Part shown: one piece after another, positions 24,883 through 34,530 of the stretch
Layout: the number at the start of each line of letters is the position of its first letter
Numbering within the stretch: the stretch's first letter is position 1
Origin: an uncultured Bacteroidales bacterium
GTDB taxonomy: Bacteria; Bacteroidota; Bacteroidia; Bacteroidales; F082
Direction: 5' to 3'
Assembly (NCBI GenBank): GCA_937902805.1
Contig: CALEMB010000096.1
Location: 1-50,777 of the forward strand
Length of the DNA stretch: 50,777 nt
Program-made: the position numbers and the translations under genes
Notes under the pieces: model-generated
Databases searched by the model: none
Seen by the model: only the letters and a program-made list of their open reading frames with translations
Told to the model about the DNA's origin: nothing

Positions 24883-27870
24883 ATGAAACCTTTTAGGCCC
24901 ATAAGATGTCTTCTACTCTTGCTCCTGCTGCTACAAGGCATGATGGGTGTGGCGCAGCATTATGTCCAGATCCATGGAGAGGTGGATACGTTAATGGTGT
25001 TGCCGAAATTGGGAGGCGATTCGGTCTATTTAGTGAATGATTTCCTGACGGTGGTCGAAGGTGGCGACTTGCGCATCGAAGCAGGCGCGAAGATGTATTT
25101 TAACCAATCGACCAGCTTGCGTGTCGACGGCGGCAAACTCCAACTTGACGGCCAGCCCAACGATTCAATCTATTTACTATGTTATGAGTTCTCCCACGAC
25201 TGGTCCGGAGTTCAACTGAAAAACATTACCAGCGAAGACTCCGTGCGCTTTTCGTATGTGGAATTTGTTGGTGCCTTGACGGCTTTGTCCGCTACGAACG
25301 CGGAGCAAATTGTTGTTGACCACTGCAAGTTCAACAACTACTATGCAGGAAAGGGCATCGAGTTGGTGGATTGTAGCCGATGTCAGGTCGACAGTTGCTT
25401 CTTTTACCAATGTGTCTCTGGCATCGAATTGAATGCTAGGGATGGCAATAGCGAAGGCAACAGCTTTACCCACAATATTTTTGACCAAGGTCAGATTAAT
25501 ATTGAGGTTTCCAATGTGGGTTATGGTTTCAAGTGTGGCGACAACCACATTGCCGACAATTGTTTCCAAGGGGCGGCTACGGCCATCAGTTTTGAAACGG
25601 TGGGTGGCGTTTCTGATGTGGTCGTCACGAACTACATCGAAAACAACCTCATTTCTTCCGCTTTGCCTGAAGGTGGCGTTAACTATTCGTCGTATGGCAT
25701 TAAAGCCGCCGTGGATTCCCTCGTGATTCGCAATAATGTGTTTTGGAGTAACGATGAGGCTGTAAGAATGATGCGAGTTTGCCATCTGGTGTTTGAGCAC
25801 AACACCTTCTATGAAAACGGACAGGTGCTTACCAACCTGCTGGCCTCGGGGTCGGCGACGTTTGTAGGCAATACCATCAGCGGGGCAAAAGACCGCATTG
25901 TGAGTTTTCCGTCGAGCAGGTCGAGAATGAACGGCAACAACTTTATGGATTTTCAGAAGGGTGCCCTTTTGTTTGCCAATGTCTCGACAGAAGATGTGGA
26001 TATACGCGGCAACTACTGGGATGTCGAGTCGGAAGACGAGATAGCGTCGGTGATCTTGGACAAGCACGATATGCCGGTTTTGGGCGAAATCATTTATGAA
26101 GGTTACCTGACCGAATGTGACACTGCTGCGCCTGTTTCCCCTCCTTCTGAGGTGAAGAAGCAGTTTGTGAATGGTAGCTGGCTGGTGTCGTGGGAGGAAA
26201 ACCCAGAAATCGATGTTGACCATTATGTGTTGTTTTACGGCAACTTTAACTTCTATAAGTTCGCTAGCCACACAGGTCCGATAGAGGGCAATTCCTATGT
26301 CCTTACGCCGCAGCAGGCTGAAAATGCGGCAGTGATTGCTTGTGACCGTGAATACAATCCCTCGGTGTATGCTTCCGTAGGTCAGAGTGCATACGCTTTT
26401 GCGACCTATTATCCATACGCGGGCAAGGATGCTTCCATGTGTGCCCCAACGTCTAGTTTTACCATCACTGATGCCAACATTCCCTATACCTACAGTGGCT
26501 TTGTTTGGCGCAGCTCGGGCACGGGCCACTTCTCCGACTCCTTGTCACTGTGGACATCCTATTTTCCCTCTCAGGCCGACTTTGAGGCTGGCGAAGTGAC
26601 GCTGACCATTCGCGTTGTCAACAACGGCAAAGTGAAGACGGATGCCATGCATCTGGAGCTGAACAAGGAACTGAAGGTGTATGCTGGCGAAGACTATTAC
26701 GGTGGCATGGACCGTCCCTTGCTGCTGAACCAAGCCGAGGCTTACAACTACGATTCATTGCGTTGGCAAACCTTGGGTGACGGGCATTTTGAGGATGTAC
26801 ACGCCTTGCATACCATGTATTATCCTGGCGAACAAGATAAGGAACAAGGCTTTGTGAATTTGGTGTTGGAGGCTTGGTCGGTGTGTGGCCACGCTACCAG
26901 TACGATACATTTTGATTTGTTTAAGGATTACGCTCTTGAAGGCATGACTTGGACGAATGGCAGCCCACGGCCCAACACCCAGGTGATTGCCGCTTCGTTG
27001 AGCGACGACAACCCGTTCATGTCAGGCTTCTACCGCACGGTTTCCGATGATGAAGGTGCTTTCCGTTTTGAGGCTTTGCTGCCTGATACCTATATCTTGT
27101 ATGCTTTCCCCGACACCTTGGAGGTTGAGGCTGGCGGATGCTATTATTTGGGCGACTTGCAATGGAACGAGTCGAATATGGTAGTGGTGGATGGCGATGT
27201 CTATGACGTGGATATCACTTTGCCGGTATTGGAACAAGGTTTTGGGTCTGGAGAAGGTCGCATCGGTGGGACTTTCGACTTCCCTGAGTGGGCTTTCAAG
27301 GCCCGCGACTTCTATTGCCAGTCGTGGCTGGATGATGGTGACGAAGAAGTGTATTGCATTGATGGACTATCGAATGTAGGCATCCTCTTGCTTAACACCA
27401 CCAAACAACGGGTCTTGGGCTTCACCTTGACCGACCACATGGGTCAATTCTGCTTTAAAAACCTTCCTTATGGCACCTATCATGTGATGGCTGACCTGCC
27501 GCGTTATGGTCGAGGCATGTGTGAGGAAATCACACTTTCGCCCGAGCAGCCTTCTGTCTTGGATTTGCATTTGTATGTGAACGAGGGCAAGGTGAAGATG
27601 AAACATAATGATGCTGAAATGACGGTGTCAGAGGTCAGCATTTTCCCCAATCCAGCTGAAGATGAGATTACGGTTTCTGGTTTGAAGGGACAAACAGCAT
27701 ACGATATTTGCGTCATTAATGGATTGGGTGTGGCCGTGTTGGAAAGCAAGGTGCAGACGAACCTTTTGGGCGAGTGCGCCATTGCCTTGGCTGATTTGCC
27801 AGCGGGCATCTATTTTGTGCGCATGACCAGCCCGACAGAAAGCAAAATGGTGAAGTTTGTTAAACGCTAA
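24883..27870 (+). CDS. T9SS cargo protein with parallel beta-helix
   Basis: This 995-residue surface or secreted protein has a signal peptide (MKPFRPIRCLLLLLLLLQ...GVAQ). A right-handed beta-helix region lies at about 40-400, shown by repeating N-x-F/I turns such as NSFTHNIFDQGQINIEVSNV and LVIRNNVFWSNDEAV, similar to pectate-lyase-like folds. Fn3/Ig-like segments follow at about 425-650 and CnaB-like segments at about 690-880. The C-terminal T9SS type A sorting domain runs from about 917 (VSIFPNPAEDEITVSGLKGQ; GIYFVRMTSPTESKMVKFVK). No catalytic residues could be named, so adhesion or glycan binding is as likely as lyase activity. It lies 3 bp after the STN gene and 10 bp before the next cargo gene, one operon. 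Confidence 0.85.
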   Translation: MKPFRPIRCLLLLLLLLQGMMGVAQHYVQIHGEVDTLMVLPKLGGDSVYLVNDFLTVVEGGDLRIEAGAKMYFNQSTSLRVDGGKLQLDGQPNDSIYLLCYEFSHDWSGVQLKNITSEDSVRFSYVEFVGALTALSATNAEQIVVDHCKFNNYYAGKGIELVDCSRCQVDSCFFYQCVSGIELNARDGNSEGNSFTHNIFDQGQINIEVSNVGYGFKCGDNHIADNCFQGAATAISFETVGGVSDVVVTNYIENNLISSALPEGGVNYSSYGIKAAVDSLVIRNNVFWSNDEAVRMMRVCHLVFEHNTFYENGQVLTNLLASGSATFVGNTISGAKDRIVSFPSSRSRMNGNNFMDFQKGALLFANVSTEDVDIRGNYWDVESEDEIASVILDKHDMPVLGEIIYEGYLTECDTAAPVSPPSEVKKQFVNGSWLVSWEENPEIDVDHYVLFYGNFNFYKFASHTGPIEGNSYVLTPQQAENAAVIACDREYNPSVYASVGQSAYAFATYYPYAGKDASMCAPTSSFTITDANIPYTYSGFVWRSSGTGHFSDSLSLWTSYFPSQADFEAGEVTLTIRVVNNGKVKTDAMHLELNKELKVYAGEDYYGGMDRPLLLNQAEAYNYDSLRWQTLGDGHFEDVHALHTMYYPGEQDKEQGFVNLVLEAWSVCGHATSTIHFDLFKDYALEGMTWTNGSPRPNTQVIAASLSDDNPFMSGFYRTVSDDEGAFRFEALLPDTYILYAFPDTLEVEAGGCYYLGDLQWNESNMVVVDGDVYDVDITLPVLEQGFGSGEGRIGGTFDFPEWAFKARDFYCQSWLDDGDEEVYCIDGLSNVGILLLNTTKQRVLGFTLTDHMGQFCFKNLPYGTYHVMADLPRYGRGMCEEITLSPEQPSVLDLHLYVNEGKVKMKHNDAEMTVSEVSIFPNPAEDEITVSGLKGQTAYDICVINGLGVAVLESKVQTNLLGECAIALADLPAGIYFVRMTSPTESKMVKFVKR

Positions 27871-27880
27871 ACGATGGACA

Positions 27881-30800
27881 ATGAAAAAGTTGCTGTTGAT
27901 ATGCATGTTTCTCACTTTGGCCTTGATGCCGTTCCATCAGGCGCTGGGACAGATGCGTGTCAGCGGCAATGTGTATGAGCAGGACAGCATTACACCCATC
28001 GTCGGTGCATCGGTGTTGTTCTCTGGCGTGAATGCGGATGGAGATACTATTGCGTATCAGTTTCTTACCGACGCCATGGGCTATTTTGAAGAGGATATAG
28101 ACTATGGTGTGTTTAGTGTTTCGGCTTGTGCCGAAGGATACGAATGTGCTTATCTACCTGATTCCTTGTTGATTGACAGCATTCAATTTGAGTATGACTC
28201 GTTGCTTGTGGTGTATGACTCGTTGACGGGCTTGTATGACTCAATTTATATGGTATACGACTCCGTGACGGGTGTGTACGATACGGTATATCTTGACACG
28301 CTGATTTCAGGCATCGATTTCATCCTGTATGAAAACCGTTTCCCTGTTCGTTATGTCGCGGCAAGGCAATACAATAGCGATATGGTGCGTGTGAGTTGGT
28401 CTTTTAATCCACCGTTGTTGCACGAAGACTTTGAAACGGGTGATTTCAGTCGATTGCCATGGAACAACAGCCTTGCCTATCCTTGGGTCATCATCGATAC
28501 AAGCGCTTACGAAGGCAATTATTGCATCCGCTCGACTTGTGGAGGGGTTGGAGGAGGCCTGTCGCAGATAGAAGTGCCTGTTTATATTCCCGCTGACGGC
28601 GAGATGAGCTTCTATTGCAAGGTCTCATCGGAAAGTAATTGGGACGTTGGCTGTTTCTATATTGACGGCATGAAGAAAATGGAGGTCTCGGGTGAGACGG
28701 AGTGGACGCGCTATGCCTTTGCGGTTACGGAAGGCGAGCATCTGTTCCGTTGGTGTTACCAAAAAGATGCCTCTACCGACATGGGCGACGACTGTTTCTT
28801 TATAGATGCCATTCGCTTCTATGAGGAGGATGGAGCTAAGGCAGAAATGCCACAGCGTTCGTTTAGATATTTTGAACTATTCCGCCAACGTGCCGAGGAA
28901 ACACCAGTGCTATTGGCTTCGCATCTAACGGATACCGTGTTTATGGAAACGAGTTGGAATAGCTTGCCATGGGGCCAGTACCGTTGGGGCGTGAGTTGCC
29001 ATTACGAAGGTAACCGCTATGATTCCGATACAGTGTGGTCGGTGTTCCTCGACAAGGACATGACGACGACCTTGGAGGTCAATGTCACCACTAATGTGGG
29101 TTTGTCCGCTTCGGGTGCCGTGGTGACGCTTATGGCACACAATGGGCAGGGGAACAGCTATCAGGCTTCGGCCGATGCCAATGGGCATGTACTGATGGGC
29201 AATGTCTATCGTGACTTGTATGATATCACGGTCCAGCTGGAAGGATTTATGGATTATGTCTCGGAAGAGCCGTTGTCCGTCATGGAGCCTCAGCAGACCG
29301 ATATTGAACTGATGGAGGCCGTTTCTGGCATTGATAATTTGTATATCTCTTTCACTGGCTTTGCGATGTGGCATTTAAGCGACTCGTTGCATCGTGACTT
29401 GCAGTATTTTGAGTTGAGGCTAAATGGAGAGACCGTGGGCACCACCACCGATACCACTTTCCAGTTTGATGTGAGTGGCTTGTCGCCTGGTGACACCTGT
29501 CTGGCGGAGGCGCGCCCTGTATTCCTTTCCCAGACATGTGCTTGGCAGTCCAGCGAATGGATTTATCAGCCTTGCTCCCTTTTCTATGGAAGCGAGTTGC
29601 AGTGGTCACTGGGCAACGACGTGGTGCTGCTTTCGTGGGATAGCCCTGTAGGAGTGCCGATCCTTGGGGCCATGTTGTATCGTGACGGCGAATACCTTGC
29701 TTTCGTGGAAGGTAATAACTACATGGACGGAACGGTGGTGATGCATGGCGAGGTGAACTATTGCATGCGCCTGGTGTATGACGGTCCGAAGGACGGCACC
29801 TATTATTCCATGTCATGCGAATCGTGCGCCGTAGCGACATTCCCGGTCTTCTGCGACCCGCCAGTGAAACTGGAAGGCGAGAACTATTGGAATTCGGAGT
29901 TCGACTATGGTGCCATCATTTCTTGGGGTGAGCGCCCCGAGCCTGTCCATGAGTGGCTGCAATATGACAATGGCGTGTATAAGCGCTCTTTGGGTGGCGA
30001 CAATGAGCCGATTATCTTCTGGAGCATTCGCTTCGAGACGGAGGATTTGGAAGATTTTGTGGGCACTTCCTTGAGGAAGATTTCGCTTTACGACGTCGGT
30101 GCGGGCACTTATCAGCTATGGATTTATGTGGGAGGCGAGACGGCACCGCGCACCTTGGTGTGGTCGCAGAACATGACCTTGTGCAATGCCCAGGACTGGC
30201 ACGAGGAATACCTCGGACAAACCATAGAGATCCCTGAAGACGAACCGCTATGGATTGTCGTCGGGCAACAGGGACTGAGCCGTCCTGCTGCTGCCTGTGC
30301 CGACCAGGGCAACGCCAACGGTCGCTGGGTCTCGTTGGATGGAGAGCACTGGACCGACATGCACACCTATAACATGCACTATACTTGGATGCTGCGTGCA
30401 TACGTCACCAACCGCCTTGGGCGTTCGGAGGAGCTTGAAAACGACATCCATACCTTGCAATGTTACAATCTGTATCGTTCTTACGATAACGAGGATTATC
30501 AGCAGGTTGCAGCCATCCCCGTCGTGGAAGGGCAGGCCTTCTACCAATATCGCGACGTGCTTGTCGACGAAAGCCACGATGCCTTCTATTATAAGCTTAC
30601 GGCTTTGTATTTGTCCGACGACGGCGAGACCTGCGAGTCGGATTTCGCTGCCTCGTTGTATAACCCAGAGATGCAATTCGTTTATGTCGATGACCATTGG
30701 GCGATGGATGAATGGACCGAGGCCGACCTGAAACTCTATCCCAATCCCTCCAACGGAGTGGTAACCATTGAATGTGCTGGCATGAAAAAGCTGATGGTTT

Positions 30801-30949
30801 ACAATGCCTTGGGACAGGTTTTACTCGACAAAGAGGCCAGCGGAGATGCATTGCAACTTGATTTGTCGGGCTTTGAGAATGGTTTGTATTGGTTGGTGAC
30901 GGTGTCACAAAACGGGGTAACGAAACGACCTTTCGTGTTGGCGCGTTGA
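27881..30949 (+). CDS. T9SS cargo protein with adhesin-type (choice-of-anchor J) domain
   Basis: This 1022-residue surface protein begins with a signal peptide (MKKLLLICMFLTLALMPFHQ...LGQ). A carboxypeptidase-regulatory/CnaB-like domain at about 24-95 (SGNVYEQDSITPIVGASVLF) is followed by a short YDS repeat (about 104-140). A choice-of-anchor J/cleaved-adhesin domain spans about 179-316 (LLHEDFETGDFSRLPWNN; GCFYIDGMKKMEVSG), the fold found in gingipain haemagglutinin regions. Fn3-like and CnaB-like modules follow. The T9SS sorting domain starts near 950 (LKLYPNPSNGVVTIECAGMK). The ATG at 27881 begins the signal peptide. It is last in the sigma/FecR/STN operon; an ABC-F gene with its own promoter follows. 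Confidence 0.85.
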   Translation: MKKLLLICMFLTLALMPFHQALGQMRVSGNVYEQDSITPIVGASVLFSGVNADGDTIAYQFLTDAMGYFEEDIDYGVFSVSACAEGYECAYLPDSLLIDSIQFEYDSLLVVYDSLTGLYDSIYMVYDSVTGVYDTVYLDTLISGIDFILYENRFPVRYVAARQYNSDMVRVSWSFNPPLLHEDFETGDFSRLPWNNSLAYPWVIIDTSAYEGNYCIRSTCGGVGGGLSQIEVPVYIPADGEMSFYCKVSSESNWDVGCFYIDGMKKMEVSGETEWTRYAFAVTEGEHLFRWCYQKDASTDMGDDCFFIDAIRFYEEDGAKAEMPQRSFRYFELFRQRAEETPVLLASHLTDTVFMETSWNSLPWGQYRWGVSCHYEGNRYDSDTVWSVFLDKDMTTTLEVNVTTNVGLSASGAVVTLMAHNGQGNSYQASADANGHVLMGNVYRDLYDITVQLEGFMDYVSEEPLSVMEPQQTDIELMEAVSGIDNLYISFTGFAMWHLSDSLHRDLQYFELRLNGETVGTTTDTTFQFDVSGLSPGDTCLAEARPVFLSQTCAWQSSEWIYQPCSLFYGSELQWSLGNDVVLLSWDSPVGVPILGAMLYRDGEYLAFVEGNNYMDGTVVMHGEVNYCMRLVYDGPKDGTYYSMSCESCAVATFPVFCDPPVKLEGENYWNSEFDYGAIISWGERPEPVHEWLQYDNGVYKRSLGGDNEPIIFWSIRFETEDLEDFVGTSLRKISLYDVGAGTYQLWIYVGGETAPRTLVWSQNMTLCNAQDWHEEYLGQTIEIPEDEPLWIVVGQQGLSRPAAACADQGNANGRWVSLDGEHWTDMHTYNMHYTWMLRAYVTNRLGRSEELENDIHTLQCYNLYRSYDNEDYQQVAAIPVVEGQAFYQYRDVLVDESHDAFYYKLTALYLSDDGETCESDFAASLYNPEMQFVYVDDHWAMDEWTEADLKLYPNPSNGVVTIECAGMKKLMVYNALGQVLLDKEASGDALQLDLSGFENGLYWLVTVSQNGVTKRPFVLAR

Positions 30950-30968
30950 GCGAAGCCTTAAAAAACGT

Positions 30969-30976
30969 ATCTTTGC
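30969..30976 (+). promoter_or_regulatory. -7 promoter box for ABC-F gene
   Basis: TATCTTTG matches TAnnTTTG, 18 bases before the ATG at 30995, so this gene is independent of the T9SS cargo operon. Confidence 0.65.
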
Positions 30977-30994
30977 CGCCTAAAACGATAGGCG

Positions 30995-32947
30995 ATGATT
31001 TCAATCCAAAACCTGAGCATGCACTTTACTGGTGAGGACCTCTTCACCGATATTTCCTTTTTGATTCGCGAGAAGGACCGCATCGGTTTGGTGGGAAAGA
31101 ATGGCGCAGGCAAGACGACCTTGCTGAAACTCATCTGTGGATTGGAACAACCATCGAAAGGCGACATCATCATCCCGCAAGGCGTTACCATCGGTTATCT
31201 ACCCCAGGAAAAGAACGTGAACAGCACGAAGACGGTGCTGGACGAAGCCATGTCGGCTTTTGATGAATACCATCAGCTGGAACGCGATTCGGAACGCTTG
31301 CAACAGGAACTCGCTGATCGCACCGATTTTGAAAGCCCGCAATACGAGAAGCTGATCATCAAACTGAACAATTTGAACGACCGTCTGGCTTTGCTCGGTG
31401 GCAACTCTATCCAAGGCGAAGCTGAACGGATTCTGGTGGGTTTAGGTTTCGGTCACGAGGATATGCAACGCCCCATGCGTGAGTTCAGCAACGGCTGGCA
31501 GATGCGCGTGGAATTGGCGAAAATCCTGTTGAAAAAGCCTAACCTTCTGCTTCTCGACGAGCCTACCAACCACCTCGACATCGAATCCATCCAATGGCTC
31601 GAAGGCTTCCTGAAGGCTTATTACGGTGCCATCCTGATGGTCTCGCATGATCGCGCTTTCTTGGATAACATCACCATCCGCACGGTGGAAATCAGCAACG
31701 GCAAAATCTACGACTACAAAGTGCCGTATTCCGATTATGTCAGTTTGCGCGAGGAGCGTGTTGACATGCAGCGTTCGGCCTACGAAAACCAGCAGCGAGA
31801 AATCAAAAACATCGAGGCCTTCATTGAACGGTTTCGTTACAAGGCCACCAAAGCCAAGCAGGTGCAGAGCCGCGTGAAACTGCTCGAAAAGATGGATGAA
31901 ATTGTGATTGACGACATCGACAGCACAGCCATCCACTTCAAGTTTCCGCCTGCACCGCATTCCGGCAAGGTGACGCTTGAATTGAATCATGTGGGCAAGT
32001 CCTACGGCGACCAAGTGATTCTTAAAGACATTAACCTGCTTATTCCGAGAGGGGAAAAGATTGCCTTTGTAGGACGCAATGGCGAGGGCAAATCGACCTT
32101 GTCCAAAATCATTTGCGGCGTGCTTGACCACGAAGGCGAGGTGAAACTCGGCCACGAGGTCAAGATTGGGTATTACGCCCAAAACCAGCAGGACATGCTC
32201 GACATGAACAAGACCGTCTTCGAGACCTTGGACGATGTGGCCGTGGGTGACATGCGTTTGAAGGTGAAGGCCTTGTTGGGCTCCTTCCTCTTCCGTGGCG
32301 ACGACATCGACAAGAAGGTGAAAGTGCTCTCGGGTGGTGAGAAAGCCCGTCTGTCTTTGGCTAAGATGCTGCTTTTTCCGACCAACTTGTTGGTCTTGGA
32401 CGAGCCTACGAACCACTTGGATATGCTCTCAAAAGACATTTTGAAGAACGCATTAATCCAATACGACGGCACATTAATCATCGTCTCCCATGACCGTGAC
32501 TTCCTGCAAGGCCTGACCAACAAGGTCTATGAGTTCCGCAAGCCGAACATCAAGGAATACATCGGCGACATATACGATTTCTTGGAGCAGAAGAATCTCA
32601 GCCACCTAAAAGAGTTGGAGATTGCCGCGAAGCAAACGAAAGTGCAGGAAGTCGTGCCGCAGTCACAGAACAAAATCAACTACGAGCGCAAGAAACAGAT
32701 TGACGCCAAGTTGCGCAAGGTAGACAAGGAAATCCAACGCCTCGAAGAAGCCATCGCCAAACTTGAAGCCGAACTGGCCGAGCAGGATGCCATCATGGCC
32801 CATCCCGACGAGCATCCAGAAGTCAAAATCGACAACGATTGGTATTGGGCCTACGGCAAGAAGAAAGAGGAGCTTCAGGCCCTGATGGATGACTGGGGCG
32901 AGAAGCAGATCGAGCGGGAAGAGGTATTGGAGGAATACGATAAATAA
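30995..32947 (+). CDS. ABC-F family ATPase (ribosome-associated, YheS/Uup-like)
   Basis: This 650-residue cytoplasmic protein has two ABC domains in one chain and no membrane segments, the ABC-F plan; members act on the ribosomal E site to relieve stalling. First domain: Walker A GKNGAGKTT (about 36-44), signature FSNGWQMRVELA, Walker B LLLLDEPTNHLD. A charged linker follows (about 250-310). Second domain: GRNGEGKST (about 360), LSGGEKARLSLA, LLVLDEPTNHLD. A C-terminal coiled-coil extension (about 560-650; LRKVDKEIQRLEEAIAKLEA) is present. The first signature reads SNGWQ instead of SGGxx, seen in several ABC-F proteins. Antibiotic resistance cannot be concluded. Confidence 0.93.
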   Translation: MISIQNLSMHFTGEDLFTDISFLIREKDRIGLVGKNGAGKTTLLKLICGLEQPSKGDIIIPQGVTIGYLPQEKNVNSTKTVLDEAMSAFDEYHQLERDSERLQQELADRTDFESPQYEKLIIKLNNLNDRLALLGGNSIQGEAERILVGLGFGHEDMQRPMREFSNGWQMRVELAKILLKKPNLLLLDEPTNHLDIESIQWLEGFLKAYYGAILMVSHDRAFLDNITIRTVEISNGKIYDYKVPYSDYVSLREERVDMQRSAYENQQREIKNIEAFIERFRYKATKAKQVQSRVKLLEKMDEIVIDDIDSTAIHFKFPPAPHSGKVTLELNHVGKSYGDQVILKDINLLIPRGEKIAFVGRNGEGKSTLSKIICGVLDHEGEVKLGHEVKIGYYAQNQQDMLDMNKTVFETLDDVAVGDMRLKVKALLGSFLFRGDDIDKKVKVLSGGEKARLSLAKMLLFPTNLLVLDEPTNHLDMLSKDILKNALIQYDGTLIIVSHDRDFLQGLTNKVYEFRKPNIKEYIGDIYDFLEQKNLSHLKELEIAAKQTKVQEVVPQSQNKINYERKKQIDAKLRKVDKEIQRLEEAIAKLEAELAEQDAIMAHPDEHPEVKIDNDWYWAYGKKKEELQALMDDWGEKQIEREEVLEEYDK

Positions 32948-32952
32948 GATCC

Positions 32953-33064
32953 GATAGAATGCTGTTAAGTAATAATTTTTCTAACTTAACAGCGTTTTAT
33001 CTACAAAAAACGTGTGATAGCGTGCTGCTAAGTCAATTTTTTATGGATTTAACAGCACACTATC
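32953..33064. repeat. Paired-hairpin element, copy 1 (3' side of ATPase)
   Basis: There are two stem-loops in tandem. First: GATAGAATGCTGTTAAGT (32953-32970) pairs with 32984-33001 at 16 of 18 positions around a 13-nt T-rich loop. Second: GATAGCGTGCTGCTAAGT (33016-33033) pairs with 33047-33064 at 15 of 18, again with a 13-nt loop containing ATTTTTT. A 14-nt spacer (TACAAAAAACGTGT) separates them. The second hairpin overlaps the stop codon (33060-33062) of the ATPase gene. The same structure in the same orientation lies upstream of that gene at 34531-34640. Confidence 0.9.
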
Positions 33065-34484
33065 GTGATTCTTTGAACAAATCATCCATTGTCACTTCCG
33101 ATTGGATGTTGTTCCAATACGCATTATGAGCGACACCGTATGTGGTAATCATGGTAAGGTGGATGGCTTTGCGGGTTTTGGTGTTTTCCTGAAACACACA
33201 TTTCCGTCTCCGAAGTTTGTTGTCTTCTTCTTTGTCAATCCGATAAACATCATCTGAAAACTTCATTTCACAAAGATTGATGATACCATCGTTACGGTCA
33301 AAAAGCAAGTCGATTTGAACACCTTCGTGTTCTTTGGTAGCTTCAACATGCCATGATTGGGCATTGCTGATGACCCCAGCTATACCTAATGCAGACTTGA
33401 TTTGTGGCAAATGCCACAAGCATACTCGTTCAAAGGCCAGTCCTGCCCAGGCTGTATGGATTGGGGTAGATAAGTTATTGGTCCAAAAGTGGTTGTCGTG
33501 ATGGTGATTGTTCTCGATATAGCGGAAATAAAACAGGGTGAAATGGTCCATGAGTTGATAAATTGCCTCGCGTTTTTTCTTGCCAATGACCTGATATTTT
33601 CGAATGAAATTGCATTTCTCTAATTCTTCGGTTGCCTGTGTGAAGACCTTATTGTCGTCAAGCCCAGTGTTTTCGAGCAATGCTTTTCGGGTCATGCCCG
33701 CTTTCTTGGTTGCCAAAGCAGTAACGATGGCAATGTAAGGTGCAGGTCGCTTGAACAGGGAGGCATACAGAGCATCGAATTCGTCAGCAAGGCGCCCGTC
33801 CTCTTCAAAAAACAGACGGTCGATGTTCTGTGCTAGGCTTTCATTACGTCGCAAAAGGCTCCAATAATAGGGTATACCGCCCAGGATCATATAGGTTTCC
33901 ACAAGGTCTTTTCTTGTCATGCTGAGTTTGAGTGACTGAGCCAATTGTTCACATTCATTGAGGCAGAATGGTTGGAGGTAAATCTTGTCTGTTAATCGAT
34001 TATGCAGTCCGCCGTGGTCGCGGATGATTTTTTTGATGATCCACGAGGTGGCACTACCGCAAACGACGAGGACGATATCTTTACGCATATTGGCCCAGCC
34101 ATTCCAGAAATGCTCCAAAGCGCTGATGAGTTGTGACTTGGGCGTATCCATCCAAGGCAGCTCATCTAAGAAGACCACTTTTTTCTTGTCGGGCGATTGC
34201 TCTAATACCGTTTCAAGCATGTGGAAAGCCTCAAACCAAGTGCGCGGCATCTTGCAGCGTTTCAGTCCGGCCTTGCGCAATGACTCTCGAAATTCTGTCA
34301 GTTGTTCTTTTTTGGGGGCGTTGGCTACGCCTGTATGATAAAACGAGAAGTGGTTTTCGAAAGTTTCTTTGATGAGATAGGTTTTGCCTACGCGTCGCCG
34401 TCCATATACGGCGCAGAATTGTGATTCGTCCTTGTCGAGCAGTTCGAGCAGCTCATCTCTTTCCTTGTTGCGTCCAATCAGCAT
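33060..34484 (-). CDS. AAA ATPase with DUF234-like/PD-(D/E)XK C-terminus
   Basis: This 474-residue protein is of the archaeal-type ATPase_2 plus DUF234 class, a widespread family of unknown role. It has Walker A YGRRRVGKTYL (about 27-37), Walker B VVFLDELPWMD (about 104-114) and a sensor region VVCGSATSW. A winged-helix-like region lies at about 265-310. The C-terminal domain carries QIDLLFDR (Asp near 389) and CEMKFS (Glu-x-Lys near 404), the D...ExK pattern of PD-(D/E)XK nucleases, with the residues intact. It is a single-gene unit between ABC-F and sppA. Both ends are bracketed by the same ~110-bp paired-hairpin repeat, which overlaps its stop codon and lies just upstream of its promoter. 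This suggests a mobile or self-regulated module. Confidence 0.9.
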   Translation of the reverse strand: MLIGRNKERDELLELLDKDESQFCAVYGRRRVGKTYLIKETFENHFSFYHTGVANAPKKEQLTEFRESLRKAGLKRCKMPRTWFEAFHMLETVLEQSPDKKKVVFLDELPWMDTPKSQLISALEHFWNGWANMRKDIVLVVCGSATSWIIKKIIRDHGGLHNRLTDKIYLQPFCLNECEQLAQSLKLSMTRKDLVETYMILGGIPYYWSLLRRNESLAQNIDRLFFEEDGRLADEFDALYASLFKRPAPYIAIVTALATKKAGMTRKALLENTGLDDNKVFTQATEELEKCNFIRKYQVIGKKKREAIYQLMDHFTLFYFRYIENNHHHDNHFWTNNLSTPIHTAWAGLAFERVCLWHLPQIKSALGIAGVISNAQSWHVEATKEHEGVQIDLLFDRNDGIINLCEMKFSDDVYRIDKEEDNKLRRRKCVFQENTKTRKAIHLTMITTYGVAHNAYWNNIQSEVTMDDLFKESR

Positions 34485-34508
34485 GATGATGTTTTTTGTT
34501 CAATGATG

Positions 34509-34516
34509 CAAAGAAA
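34509..34516 (-). promoter_or_regulatory. Weak -7 box for hairpin-bracketed ATPase
   Basis: CAAAGAAA on the plus strand is TTTCTTTG on the coding strand, 24 bases before the ATG. It lacks the TA of the consensus. Hairpin 3 (34531-34576) would cover the -33 region. Confidence 0.35.
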
Positions 34517-34530
34517 CGATTTTTTCCCCA

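Noticed and set aside
25177..26529. 450-residue open frame on the minus strand
   Set aside because: It lies fully opposite the beta-helix T9SS gene, is rich in His, Arg and Val as expected for an antisense shadow, and has no domain or start signal.
31442..32416. 324-residue minus-strand frame
   Set aside because: Antisense of the ABC-F gene, whose ATPase motifs are unambiguous.
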